Below, piece by piece: positions 15,454 through 22,673 of a DNA stretch of 48,462 nt. Position 1 is the first letter of the stretch. The number at the start of each line of letters is the position of its first letter. The notes under the pieces were generated by a model. It made no database searches. It saw only the letters and a list, made by a program, of their open reading frames with translations, and was not told the DNA's origin. Origin of the DNA: an uncultured Acetobacteraceae bacterium (lineage in GTDB: Bacteria; Pseudomonadota; Alphaproteobacteria; Acetobacterales; Acetobacteraceae); NCBI GenBank assembly GCA_903895595.1, contig CAITUP010000159.1:1-48462 (forward strand), written 5' to 3'. Made by a program: the position numbers and the translations under genes.

Positions 15454-16659
15454 CTACCGCCGCCCCCCCATGGCCCCGGTATTCCGCCGGTCTTCCTCCG
15501 CCCGCACATTGTCCAGCAGATAATGCGGCCCGAGCGCATCCAAATTCGGCGCCCCGATCTGCCCGAGCACCAGATCGATCTCCCGTTGCAGGATTGAGAC
15601 GGCTTTCTTCACACCCTCCAACCCGCCGGCCGTCGCGCCGTACAGCGTCGCTCGGCCGGTCAGCACGAAATCGGCGCCCATGCACATGGCCGCGACAATG
15701 TCGGACCCGCGGCGTATCCCGCTATCCAGCAGCAGCGGCACATCCGGTCCGACGGCGGACCGGATCATCGGCAGCATATCCACCGGCGACGGCATCATAT
15801 CGAGTTGCCGCCCGCCGTGGTTTGACACCAGGATACCATCCACGCCCATGCCGACGGCGATACGCGCGTCCTCGGGGTGCATGATGCCTTTGATCAGCAA
15901 TTTACCGCCCCAGGCGTTGCGAATGGCCTCGATATCGCCCCACACCTGACTGGCGTCCGGCGTCTGGTTCGCGAACAGATCGGCCACCTGATCCGGTGTC
16001 GATCCGGATGTCGCGTAACGTTCCCAATTGCCGAGCATCGGCAGGCCGCCTTGGCGGTAATAGTTCAGGACCCAGGCCGGGTGCAGCATCGCCTCCAGGA
16101 TTGTGGGCAGCGTCATGCGCAGCGGGCGGACGAAGCCGTTGCGGCGGTTGCGTTCACGGTTGGACGACACCGGCACGTCGCAGGTCACCGCGATCGTGGA
16201 CAGGCCGAGGTCGGTCGCGCGCTTGACCAGATCCAGCTGGAAAGACCGGTTTTTCGCACCGTAAATCTGATACCACATGTTGCGCGGCGCCAGTTTCGCG
16301 CCCGCTTCCATCGATGCATTGGACGCGCCGGACATCAGATACGGCACATCCGCTTCATTCGCCGCCTGCGCCAAAAACAGCTCCGCGTCCTTGCGGAACG
16401 CGCCGGCCATGCCAGTGGGGGCGATGCCGAACGGGCTGGCATATTCGCGGCCAAACAGCTTCGCCTTCTGAGACCGCTTCGACGTGTCGATGTAGTAGCG
16501 CGGCACCAGACGGGCCTGACGAAAGGCACTGGCGTTGGTGCGCAAGCCGACCTCATCCTCGACCCCACCTTCGATGAAGTCGAACATGATCTTCGGCAGC
16601 TTGCGCTTGGCCATGCGCTTGAGGTCGTCGATGTTGATCGCGCTGTCGATACGGCTCAT
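15454..16659 (-). CDS. FMN-dependent alpha-hydroxy-acid dehydrogenase
   Basis: A 401-residue TIM-barrel flavoprotein of the lactate/glycolate/mandelate oxidase family. FDFIEGG at the N-terminus, GIAPTGMAG, WYQIYG, TCDVPV, the active-site SNHGGRQLD and FMN phosphate segments LLDSGIRRGSDI are all present. It would oxidise a 2-hydroxyacid to the 2-oxoacid. The start at 16659 was chosen because the family begins at SAINIDDLKRMAKRKLP; the extension to 16731 runs into the divergent gene's start region. Its stop is 6 bases from the ccdB stop on the opposite strand. Confidence 0.92.
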   Translation of the reverse strand: MSRIDSAINIDDLKRMAKRKLPKIMFDFIEGGVEDEVGLRTNASAFRQARLVPRYYIDTSKRSQKAKLFGREYASPFGIAPTGMAGAFRKDAELFLAQAANEADVPYLMSGASNASMEAGAKLAPRNMWYQIYGAKNRSFQLDLVKRATDLGLSTIAVTCDVPVSSNRERNRRNGFVRPLRMTLPTILEAMLHPAWVLNYYRQGGLPMLGNWERYATSGSTPDQVADLFANQTPDASQVWGDIEAIRNAWGGKLLIKGIMHPEDARIAVGMGVDGILVSNHGGRQLDMMPSPVDMLPMIRSAVGPDVPLLLDSGIRRGSDIVAAMCMGADFVLTGRATLYGATAGGLEGVKKAVSILQREIDLVLGQIGAPNLDALGPHYLLDNVRAEEDRRNTGAMGGRR

Positions 16660-16705
16660 GGTGGTGCGTCCCTTTCCTTGGGGATCACTATACGGGGGAA
16701 ATGCC

Positions 16706-17437
16706 ATGGCCGACAAACGCGCGCACGTCATAACCGGAGGCTTCCCGCTGGGCTCCCCCGCCGGTCACGACCAGGATTACGCCCGCTTAAGGCTGCTGAC
16801 TTTGCTGGCCGAGCAGGATGTCCCCGCCACTGTCGGCAACGATTTCACCGATATCGCCCGCTTCCTGCCGATTTCGCGCCTGCTGATCACCTACGTGGCC
16901 GGCCCCTACCCCGATGCGGCACAGTGCGAGGCGATGCGGGGATGGCTCGAATCCGGCGGCCATTGGGTGGCGCTGCACGGCACCAGCGGCGGCCGCGCCC
17001 AGCGAGTCGAGGGCCACCGCATGCGCCGCACCATCAAAACCGAGCACCACGCGCTGCTCGGCGGCTTTTTCCTGACGCATCCGCCGCTGTGCGGGTTTAC
17101 CGTGGACGTGAATCCCCACGCTCTGACCGAGGGCGTAGGAACGTCGTTCCGGGTCGAGGACGAACCTTATTTCGTCGAATTACAGAACCCCGCGACGGCG
17201 CAGGTGCTGCTGACCGCGAATTACGGCTTCGGATCCGATGCATTCCCCATTCTGTACCCTGCCGATACGTCGCCGATGGCCGACGGAAAAACCCGCGTCC
17301 TCGGCTACAACACCCCAGTCGGAGCCGGCTCCGTCACCTACTACGCGCTCGGCCATTGCCATGGGCCAACGGAATTTCGCGGCCCGTGGGAAAGCTCGGC
17401 GTTTACGAAATTGTTGCGGAACGCGATCTCTTACTGA
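16706..17437 (+). CDS. ThuA-like domain protein
   Basis: A 243-residue protein with a class I glutamine-amidotransferase-like fold of the ThuA type. It shows HVITGGFPLGSPAGHDQDYARL, LLITYVAGPYPDAAQ, GHWVALHGTSGG and GAGSVTYYALGHCHGP. ThuA proteins are linked to trehalose and sugar catabolism, but their chemistry is poorly settled. ATG 16706 is preceded by GGGGGA; a nearby ATG at 16701 is out of frame. Divergent from the FMN dehydrogenase (46 bases) and converging on the SDR with a 7-base overlap. Confidence 0.75.
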   Translation: MADKRAHVITGGFPLGSPAGHDQDYARLRLLTLLAEQDVPATVGNDFTDIARFLPISRLLITYVAGPYPDAAQCEAMRGWLESGGHWVALHGTSGGRAQRVEGHRMRRTIKTEHHALLGGFFLTHPPLCGFTVDVNPHALTEGVGTSFRVEDEPYFVELQNPATAQVLLTANYGFGSDAFPILYPADTSPMADGKTRVLGYNTPVGAGSVTYYALGHCHGPTEFRGPWESSAFTKLLRNAISY

Positions 17438-18234
17438 GACGCCCGCGCCGGCCCGACCAACGTCGCACCGCCATCGACGCCGAGCACCTGCCCGGTGATG
17501 AACCGCGCCTGTTCGGACAGCAGGAAGCGCACGGCCATGCCGATGTCCCAGCCGTTGCCCTCTTTCCCCATCACCGAAGCTTTCCGGCGGGAGTCGCGGG
17601 CCTGATCGGTCATGCCGCGAGCGTAAACCATCGGCGTGTAGACCGGTCCCGGAAACACGCAGTTTGCTCGTATATTATCCGGCCCGTGATCCACCGCCAT
17701 CGCTTGGGTCAGCGCGATCACCGCGCCCTTCGACACGGAATACGCCGTCAGCCCGCGCGGTCTTAACGCCGAGATGGAGGAAATCGTGACGATCGAGCCT
17801 CCCCCCGCCGTTTTGATCATCGCGGGGATCGCGTGTTTGCAGGACAGGAACATGGTGTCCACGTTCACATGCATGACGCGGGCCCAGTTTTCCTCGGTTT
17901 CCTCGACGACAGTGCCTTTGCTGCCGATGCCGACATTGTTGTCGAGGCAATCCAGCCGGCCCCAGCGCGCGACCGCGTCCTTCACCATCGCCTCGCATTC
18001 CGACGACCGCGTCACGTCGTAGGACGCCGCCGCCGCGCTGCCGCCCTCTTCGGCGATCATGGCAACGGTGCGTTCGGCGAGCGCGATGTCGCGGTCCACC
18101 ACCAGCACATGCGCGCCAGCCCGAGCCAGCAGGATACAGGCCGCTCGGCCGTTACCGATGCCGTCGCCCACGGCCCCGCCGCCGGTGACGATCGCGACCT
18201 TGCCGGTGAGGCCCCATTCTTCGTTCGGTGTCAT
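17431..18234 (-). CDS. SDR-family oxidoreductase
   Basis: A 267-residue SDR. The cofactor loop is TGGGAVGDGIGNG, somewhat longer than usual. The structural motif reads NNVGIG rather than NNAG, and SSISALRPRGLTAYSVSK holds the catalytic Ser-Tyr-Lys. FITGQVLGVDGGATL is the usual C-terminal segment. Its 3' end overlaps the ThuA-like gene by 7 bases. No substrate can be assigned. Confidence 0.88.
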   Translation of the reverse strand: MTPNEEWGLTGKVAIVTGGGAVGDGIGNGRAACILLARAGAHVLVVDRDIALAERTVAMIAEEGGSAAAASYDVTRSSECEAMVKDAVARWGRLDCLDNNVGIGSKGTVVEETEENWARVMHVNVDTMFLSCKHAIPAMIKTAGGGSIVTISSISALRPRGLTAYSVSKGAVIALTQAMAVDHGPDNIRANCVFPGPVYTPMVYARGMTDQARDSRRKASVMGKEGNGWDIGMAVRFLLSEQARFITGQVLGVDGGATLVGPARASQ

Positions 18235-18280
18235 CGTTCGGTGTTCCTTGTGTTTTAGCCCCCGCCGGTGCCCCCGCCCC

Positions 18281-18324
18281 CGTCATGGTCGGGCCTGACC
18301 CGACCATCTCAGGCCAATGGGGCA
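18281..18324. repeat. REP-like palindromic element, copy 3 (left half)
   Basis: CGTCATGGTCGGGCCTGACCCGACC is the left arm of the family, followed by CCAATGGGGCAC, which also occurs in the loop of copy 4 (near 47211-47222). The right arm is absent, so this copy is a half-element. It lies between the SDR start and the orphan antitoxin. Confidence 0.65.
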
Positions 18325-18400
18325 CGGGAGGATGCGTGTGCCGGTTCACCGTGTGCATGAATTCCGCAGACGGTGGTAGTGTCGCGCCGTGGAGGCCACC

Positions 18401-18658
18401 ATGGACAACACCATCGACGTGATCATCCCGGTCGAACCCGATGCCGCGGCAGTGCTGTCCGACGCGCGCAACCGGGAGGCTATGGGACGTTTGATAAGCC
18501 GGGTGCTGAACCCTCGGGGCAGACGGAGTCCGCTTGCCGATACCATTGCCAAACTGAAGGCCAACGTTCGGCACGCGGGTCTCACGGACGCCGAGATCGA
18601 CGCCGAACTGGCTGCGTATAACGGGGAGCGCCGGAACAGCCCAAATTCGCACGCATAA
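18401..18658 (+). CDS. Orphan antitoxin-like small protein
   Basis: An 85-residue protein. The C-terminal half, SPLADTIAKLKANVRHAGLTDAEIDAELAAYNGER, resembles small alphaproteobacterial antitoxins usually followed by a PIN-domain toxin gene. No such toxin follows: the next gene (18717) begins a separate MazEF-type pair. GGAGG at 18391-18395 supports ATG 18401; a GTG at 18389 is in frame but less well placed. It may be an orphan left after toxin loss, or it may neutralise a toxin encoded elsewhere. Confidence 0.6.
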   Translation: MDNTIDVIIPVEPDAAAVLSDARNREAMGRLISRVLNPRGRRSPLADTIAKLKANVRHAGLTDAEIDAELAAYNGERRNSPNSHA

Positions 18659-18661
18659 GGG

Positions 18662-18702
18662 TTGTAGGAAACTGTAATGGCATTATACTCACAAAATGCC
18701 AT
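18662..18702 (+). promoter_or_regulatory. Promoter and palindromic operator of the MazEF-type operon
   Basis: A -35-like TTGTAG (18662-18667) and -10 TATACT (18684-18689) are 16 bases apart. The -10 sits between perfect 8-base inverted repeats ATGGCATT (18677-18684) and AATGCCAT (18695-18702), a layout expected for repression by the antitoxin or antitoxin-toxin complex. Confidence 0.65.
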
Positions 18703-18716
18703 CCCGGAGTTTCGCC

Positions 18717-19013
18717 ATGCCTCGGACCAGCGCGCACCCGAAGGAAACCAGCTTCAACATGCGGATCGACCCGGCGCTTAAGGCCGCTTTCACGAAGGCA
18801 ACCGAGGCGGGGGACAAGCCCGCCGCCCAAATCGTCCGCGACCTCATGCGCGCCTATGTTCGTCAGAGCGAACGCCGCGCCTTCGAGATCGATGCTCGGC
18901 GGCAATCCCGCGAGGCCGCCGCGCCGACCCGCGATCCGAACAGCGACGAATACGCCGTCATGCGTGAGATCGAGGCCGAGCTCGCGGACGATCGCTTTTG
19001 GCAGGCGGACTGA
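18717..19013 (+). CDS. MazE-like (ribbon-helix-helix) antitoxin
   Basis: A 98-residue protein. KETSFNMRIDPALKAAFTKA followed by IVRDLMRAYV is a CopG/ribbon-helix-helix-like DNA-binding segment, and the acidic tail EYAVMREIEAELADDRFW is a likely toxin-binding part. ATG 18717 has GGAG 8 bases upstream; methionine at 18696 is inside the operator. The toxin gene begins 5 bases after the stop. MazE function is assigned from this pairing; the fold is ribbon-helix-helix rather than classic AbrB-type MazE. Confidence 0.78.
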   Translation: MPRTSAHPKETSFNMRIDPALKAAFTKATEAGDKPAAQIVRDLMRAYVRQSERRAFEIDARRQSREAAAPTRDPNSDEYAVMREIEAELADDRFWQAD

Positions 19014-19018
19014 CGACG

Positions 19019-19384
19019 GTGAAACGCGGCGACCTCGTGACCGTGGCAATCTCGGGCGACTACGGCAAACTTCGTCCGGCGCTTATCATTCAAGCGGACG
19101 CGTTCGGTGAACTTGGCAGCGTGACGGTGTTGCGCCTGACGAGCGAATTGTGGGACTGGCCGAGCTTCCGCGTGACCGTGGAACCGACCGAGGCCAACGG
19201 CTTGCGGGCGACCTCGCAAATCATGATCGACAAAGCGGCCGCTGTTCCCCGCGAGAAAATCGCCGGAGCCTTTGGCCACCTCGACGCCGCCACTATGCGG
19301 ACCGGAAATGGGGCGCTTGTTACCCTCTTGGACTTGGAGGCACCGCCTTGGGGGACGGTTCCGGTTGCGGAGGTCTTTGCGTAG
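19019..19384 (+). CDS. MazF/PemK-family toxin
   Basis: A 121-residue protein. VKRGDLVTVAISGDYGKLRPALIIQ is the canonical MazF N-terminus with the conserved R and G residues, followed by SVTVLRLTSE and SQIMIDKAAAVPREKIAG with the typical sheet and RNA-binding loop pattern. MazF toxins are sequence-specific mRNA interferases. The start is taken as GTG 19019, five bases after the antitoxin stop; an in-frame TTG at 18998 overlaps it. The gene looks intact. Confidence 0.85.
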   Translation: MKRGDLVTVAISGDYGKLRPALIIQADAFGELGSVTVLRLTSELWDWPSFRVTVEPTEANGLRATSQIMIDKAAAVPREKIAGAFGHLDAATMRTGNGALVTLLDLEAPPWGTVPVAEVFA

Positions 19385-19610
19385 GATTGGCATGCGGCGC
19401 GACTGAGCGGTTGTGTTGGCAAGGCATGCCCGCGGCGATGGGCGCCCGGGTGATTGACGGGGCGCGAAATTCAAGATTTGTGCAACAGGAGGAATCGAGC
19501 GCCGCCCGTCCCACTTATGCAACGATACGGAACGCACCGCAGAGTGTGGGAGTCAAGATCGGCGCAGGGGGACGCATTGACATTCATTGCCCGCCGTGTC
19601 GAAATCGAAC

Positions 19611-20552
19611 ATGCACTACAAGATTCACCGACTGACACCGAACTCAGAACGCTGGAAGCGCCCGTCCGCTGGACGGGTAGGGGCGCCGGGCGTTGGCAGC
19701 TATGTCGCGGAGAATGGGTTCGGGCACGAGGACTGGAATTTCAACTTCGATTTCTCCCATGATGGCATGATGCTGGGCTATACGGTCGCGCAGCCCGCAC
19801 AGCGGTTCGCGGGAGATGAATTCCGACTGATCCTTGCCACATTCAGTGCTGGCGACGGTTGGAATGCCGTAGGATACTATGACGGAGCGATTTATAAGGA
19901 GAATCCGGCAGCGCCTGCGAAGCTGGCTATTGACCGGATGGCTTCCGACATATTTCAGCTTGCCACACAGAACACTCTATCTAGCCGATATAACCAAATG
20001 ACGCAGTCACAAATTAGAACTGCGCTAGCGGAGGAGTTGGTTTCTTATAATTGGGAAATTCCAATCGATAAGGTCATCGTGTTCAAGGAACCTATCAAAA
20101 TAGCCCCAGGCACCTTCGCCCCGGGTACGCAAAGAATGAAGACTTCCTATAACATAACAGAAGAGCAGTTCGACGACATCGTAGCAAGAGATCTCTCAAT
20201 TTTCTTCACACAACCCGAAACGGACGCGTTTGAAGAGGGGAGCCGTTGCCTCCGGGTGCATAACGCGATTGAACGAAATCAGAGACTTATAAATGCGTTC
20301 AAGCGAGGGCTAAAATCGTTTGCATGTGCGATCTGCACGTTCGATTTTGAAGCGGAGTATGGCGAAATCGGGAAAGGCTTTATAGAGTGCCACCACACGC
20401 GCCCGGTGTCAGAGATGAACCCCGATGGCGATACGACGAGCGTAGATGAACTCATTGCCGTATGTCCGAATTGCCACCGGATGCTGCACAGGCAGACGCC
20501 ACTCATTGAAGCGAAAGCACTTCGCAAAATGCGCCGTGACGCGAAAAAATAG
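19611..20552 (+). CDS. HNH endonuclease-domain protein, AT-rich and probably acquired
   Basis: A 313-residue protein ending in a zinc-stabilised HNH nuclease: CAIC (239-242), IECHHTRPV (258-266) and CPNCHRMLH (285-293). The N-terminal 200 residues I do not recognise; they include EDWNFNFDFSHDGMMLGYT and a helical region. The layout resembles McrA-like or other defence nucleases with a substrate-recognition head. The DNA is strikingly AT-rich for this window (my count for 20041-20100 is about one third G+C) and uses ATA, TTA and AGA codons, a sign of transfer. ATG 19611 has no strong ribosome site; TTG 19587 in frame is an alternative. Confidence 0.75.
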   Translation: MHYKIHRLTPNSERWKRPSAGRVGAPGVGSYVAENGFGHEDWNFNFDFSHDGMMLGYTVAQPAQRFAGDEFRLILATFSAGDGWNAVGYYDGAIYKENPAAPAKLAIDRMASDIFQLATQNTLSSRYNQMTQSQIRTALAEELVSYNWEIPIDKVIVFKEPIKIAPGTFAPGTQRMKTSYNITEEQFDDIVARDLSIFFTQPETDAFEEGSRCLRVHNAIERNQRLINAFKRGLKSFACAICTFDFEAEYGEIGKGFIECHHTRPVSEMNPDGDTTSVDELIAVCPNCHRMLHRQTPLIEAKALRKMRRDAKK

Positions 20553-20768
20553 GCCAAGCCACGCAACCTGGAACCGTGACCCAGGATTGTTGCAGAATTC
20601 AATATTTACGCACCAACACCGAGGCCATGAAGTCAAAAAATTTCTCCATTGCATAAATCTAGCGCATAAAAGTCGATGCACGTCTGCGGCCTGAACCGGC
20701 GTTCCGAAGGTCCGCGCTGGGTCGGTGGACAGTATCCAAGCTGCCCCCCACCTCAACCGCCTTGTTCG

Positions 20769-20812
20769 TTGCAATTCAACCCGCCGCTCCCTAAATTGGT
20801 CCAACCGACCAA
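20769..20812 (+). promoter_or_regulatory. Promoter and palindrome of the VapBC-type operon
   Basis: TTGCAA (20769-20774) and TAAATT (20792-20797) are 17 bases apart, a good -35/-10 pair. TTGGTC (20796-20801) and GACCAA (20807-20812) form a palindrome, extended imperfectly by CTAAA/TTTAG outside it, overlapping the -10. It is the likely autoregulatory operator. The rest of 20553-20768 is AT-rich and shows no gene. Confidence 0.6.
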
Positions 20813-20827
20813 CCTTTAGGCACCCCC

Positions 20828-21121
20828 ATGCCCACTCCGAGCACCGCCCGCCCACGCCCCAACCAGCCCAGCACCTGGACCCTCCAGGACGCCAAAGCCC
20901 ACCTGAGCGATGTTGTGCGCCGCGCCCGATCGGATGGGCCGCAGCACGTGACCATCCATGGCAAGGAATCCGCGGTCGTCCTGTCGGAGGACGCCTACCG
21001 CCGCCTGACCGGCCGTCAGTCCGGTGCGGCCCTGCTCGCCGCCTTCCAAGCCTGCCCCCACCCCGAGGTCGAATTCGACCTGGAATCGGTCCGCTCCCCC
21101 GTACGCGACGTGGTGCTGTGA
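20828..21121 (+). CDS. Phd/YefM-family antitoxin
   Basis: A 97-residue antitoxin. WTLQDAKAHLSDVVRRARSDGPQHVTIHGKESAVVLSEDAYRRL is the Phd/YefM DNA-binding and dimerisation domain. The C-terminal part, FQACPHPEVEFDLESVRSPVRDVVL, contains the 'P.RD..' segment that masks PIN toxins. The stop overlaps the toxin start by four bases (GTGA). Confidence 0.87.
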   Translation: MPTPSTARPRPNQPSTWTLQDAKAHLSDVVRRARSDGPQHVTIHGKESAVVLSEDAYRRLTGRQSGAALLAAFQACPHPEVEFDLESVRSPVRDVVL

Positions 21122-21561
21122 CGGTCTGGCTCCTGGACACCAACATCCTTTCGGAAATGCGACGCCCCAGGCCGGAACCGAAAGTCGCCAGCTTCATCGC
21201 GACGCAGCCGCTGGACCGGCTATTCGTCAGCACGGTCACGCTCGCCGAACTGCGCTTCGGGATCGAGCGTCTGGCCGACCACGCCCGCCGCGCCGACCTC
21301 CATCATTGGTTGACCAACCAAATCCGCCCGATGTTCAACGGCAGGGTTCTGGAAATCACCGAGGACGTGATGCTCGAATGGCGGCTGATCGTCGAGGAAG
21401 GGAAACAGATGCGTCACACCTTCCCGCAACCGGACCTGATCATCGCAGCCACGGCGATTGTGTTCGGTTTGACGGTCGTCACCCGCAACCACGCCGACTT
21501 CGCTCGCACCCGCGCCCCGGTATTCAATCCTTGGGTGGATGAGGTGCCGACTGCCGGCTGA
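21118..21561 (+). CDS. vapC: VapC-type PIN-domain toxin
   Basis: A 147-residue PIN-domain ribonuclease. WLLDTNILSE gives Asp7, LAELRFGIERL gives Glu44, and PQPDLIIAATA gives Asp106, with TRNHADF (Asp127 nearby); together these form the acidic metal site. The partner is a Phd-type antitoxin, as in FitB/VapC subfamilies. The start is the GTG at 21118 overlapping the antitoxin stop; longer in-frame extensions cross the antitoxin gene and are not credible. Confidence 0.87.
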   Translation: MTVWLLDTNILSEMRRPRPEPKVASFIATQPLDRLFVSTVTLAELRFGIERLADHARRADLHHWLTNQIRPMFNGRVLEITEDVMLEWRLIVEEGKQMRHTFPQPDLIIAATAIVFGLTVVTRNHADFARTRAPVFNPWVDEVPTAG

Positions 21562-21620
21562 GGCGATGCCTCGTTCACCCCATATGCGTTAAAATACAAG
21601 GGCAATGGCTCATAAAAAAC

Positions 21621-21712
21621 CGTCATTCCCGGGCTAGTTCCGGGAACCAGTTCAAGCACATCACCGCGAAAATGTGCGGTTGTTGATCCCCGGCACAAGG
21701 CCGGGGATGACG
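21621..21712. repeat. Palindromic element of a second family
   Basis: CGTCATTCCCGG (21621-21632) and CCGGGGATGACG (21701-21712) pair with one mismatch. ATCCCCGGC and GCCGGGGAT (21686-21694 and 21700-21708) form a tight inner hairpin, and TCCCGG/CCGGGA forms a third at the left. This lies between the convergent vapC and LLM genes and could terminate both; it differs in sequence from the GGTCGGG elements. Confidence 0.55.
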
Positions 21713-21755
21713 CTGTGGCGGCATCGCGGGCCATCTTCCACCTTATTTTGACGCT

Positions 21756-22601
21756 TCACCCATTCACCCCCCGCATAAACCCCGCGATAGCATCGATCTT
21801 CACCATAACCTCATCCCGCCCCTCCGGCTCCAGCGAGAAAACCACCCGTTCCACCTCCAAATCTTCATACCGCTTGATCATGTCCCCATCCCGGCGGGAG
21901 TGCCAAACCGTCACCGGCAAACGCCCCCTGCCCGCTTCCTCCGTCATCCGGTGAAATTCCGGGATCATGTCTGCGATCTGCCGGTAAGCGCCCTTCCGCG
22001 CCGCCTGCGGCAACCACCCATCCCCGTAACGGATCGCCCGCCGAGCGGAATAAGGAAACGCCCCCCCAACATAAACCGGCGGCGACCGCACCGGTTTCGG
22101 CCGAGCAACCATCGGATCGAAATTCACGAATTCCCCGTGATATTCGGCGGCATCGGACGACCAAATCGCCCGCATAGCCTCGACATTCTCCCGCGCTCGC
22201 TTGTGCCGCGTGGCAAATGCCGTCCCGTGGTTTTCCATCTCGTCCTGGTTCCAGCCGTTCCCGATCCCGAACAGGAACCGCCCGCCGGACACCACATCCA
22301 GCGAAGCCACCGTCTTCGCCAACTGGATCGGATCGCGCTGCGCCACCAAACACACCCCCGTACCAATCATCAGCCGCGACGTCACCGACGCCGCCGCCGC
22401 CAGCGACACGAACGGGTCCATCGCCTCGGCATATTTCCGCGGCAGCTCGCCGCCCGCCGGGAATTCCGTCTTCCGCGATAGCGGAATGTGGGAGTGTTCG
22501 GGCGCCCAGACGGAGTCAAAACCCCGTTCCTCCAGCGCCACCGCCAGCGCGTCCGCGCTAACAGCGTAATCCGCAAAGAACATCGAAGCGCCGAATTTCA
22601 T
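21756..22601 (-). CDS. LLM-class flavin/F420-dependent oxidoreductase
   Basis: A 281-residue luciferase-fold protein of the type often annotated as F420-dependent (TIGR03619-like). MKFGASMFFADYAVSADALA, SVWAPEHSHIP, IGTGVCLVAQRDPIQLAKTVASLD, GGRFLFGIGNGW and PPVYVGGAFPYSARRAIRYGDGW are present. The start at 22601 has GGGGGAGA upstream; a further in-frame extension to 22985 runs antisense through the divergent gene. It lies 72 bases from the divergent SsuD-like gene. Confidence 0.87.
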   Translation of the reverse strand: MKFGASMFFADYAVSADALAVALEERGFDSVWAPEHSHIPLSRKTEFPAGGELPRKYAEAMDPFVSLAAAASVTSRLMIGTGVCLVAQRDPIQLAKTVASLDVVSGGRFLFGIGNGWNQDEMENHGTAFATRHKRARENVEAMRAIWSSDAAEYHGEFVNFDPMVARPKPVRSPPVYVGGAFPYSARRAIRYGDGWLPQAARKGAYRQIADMIPEFHRMTEEAGRGRLPVTVWHSRRDGDMIKRYEDLEVERVVFSLEPEGRDEVMVKIDAIAGFMRGVNG

Positions 22602-22673
22602 CGCACAATCTCCCCCCATGGACCCTGACACCGTAACGCAATACGCTACGGCCGCGTTCCCGAGGAGACCCCA

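Noticed and set aside
15877..17766. 629-residue plus-strand open frame
   Set aside because: It is antisense to the FMN dehydrogenase and out of frame with the ThuA-like gene; no family similarity.
19385..19610. Possible tRNA-like sequence (GTCGAAATCGAAC)
   Set aside because: No acceptor stem, D-arm or anticodon arm could be folded around it.
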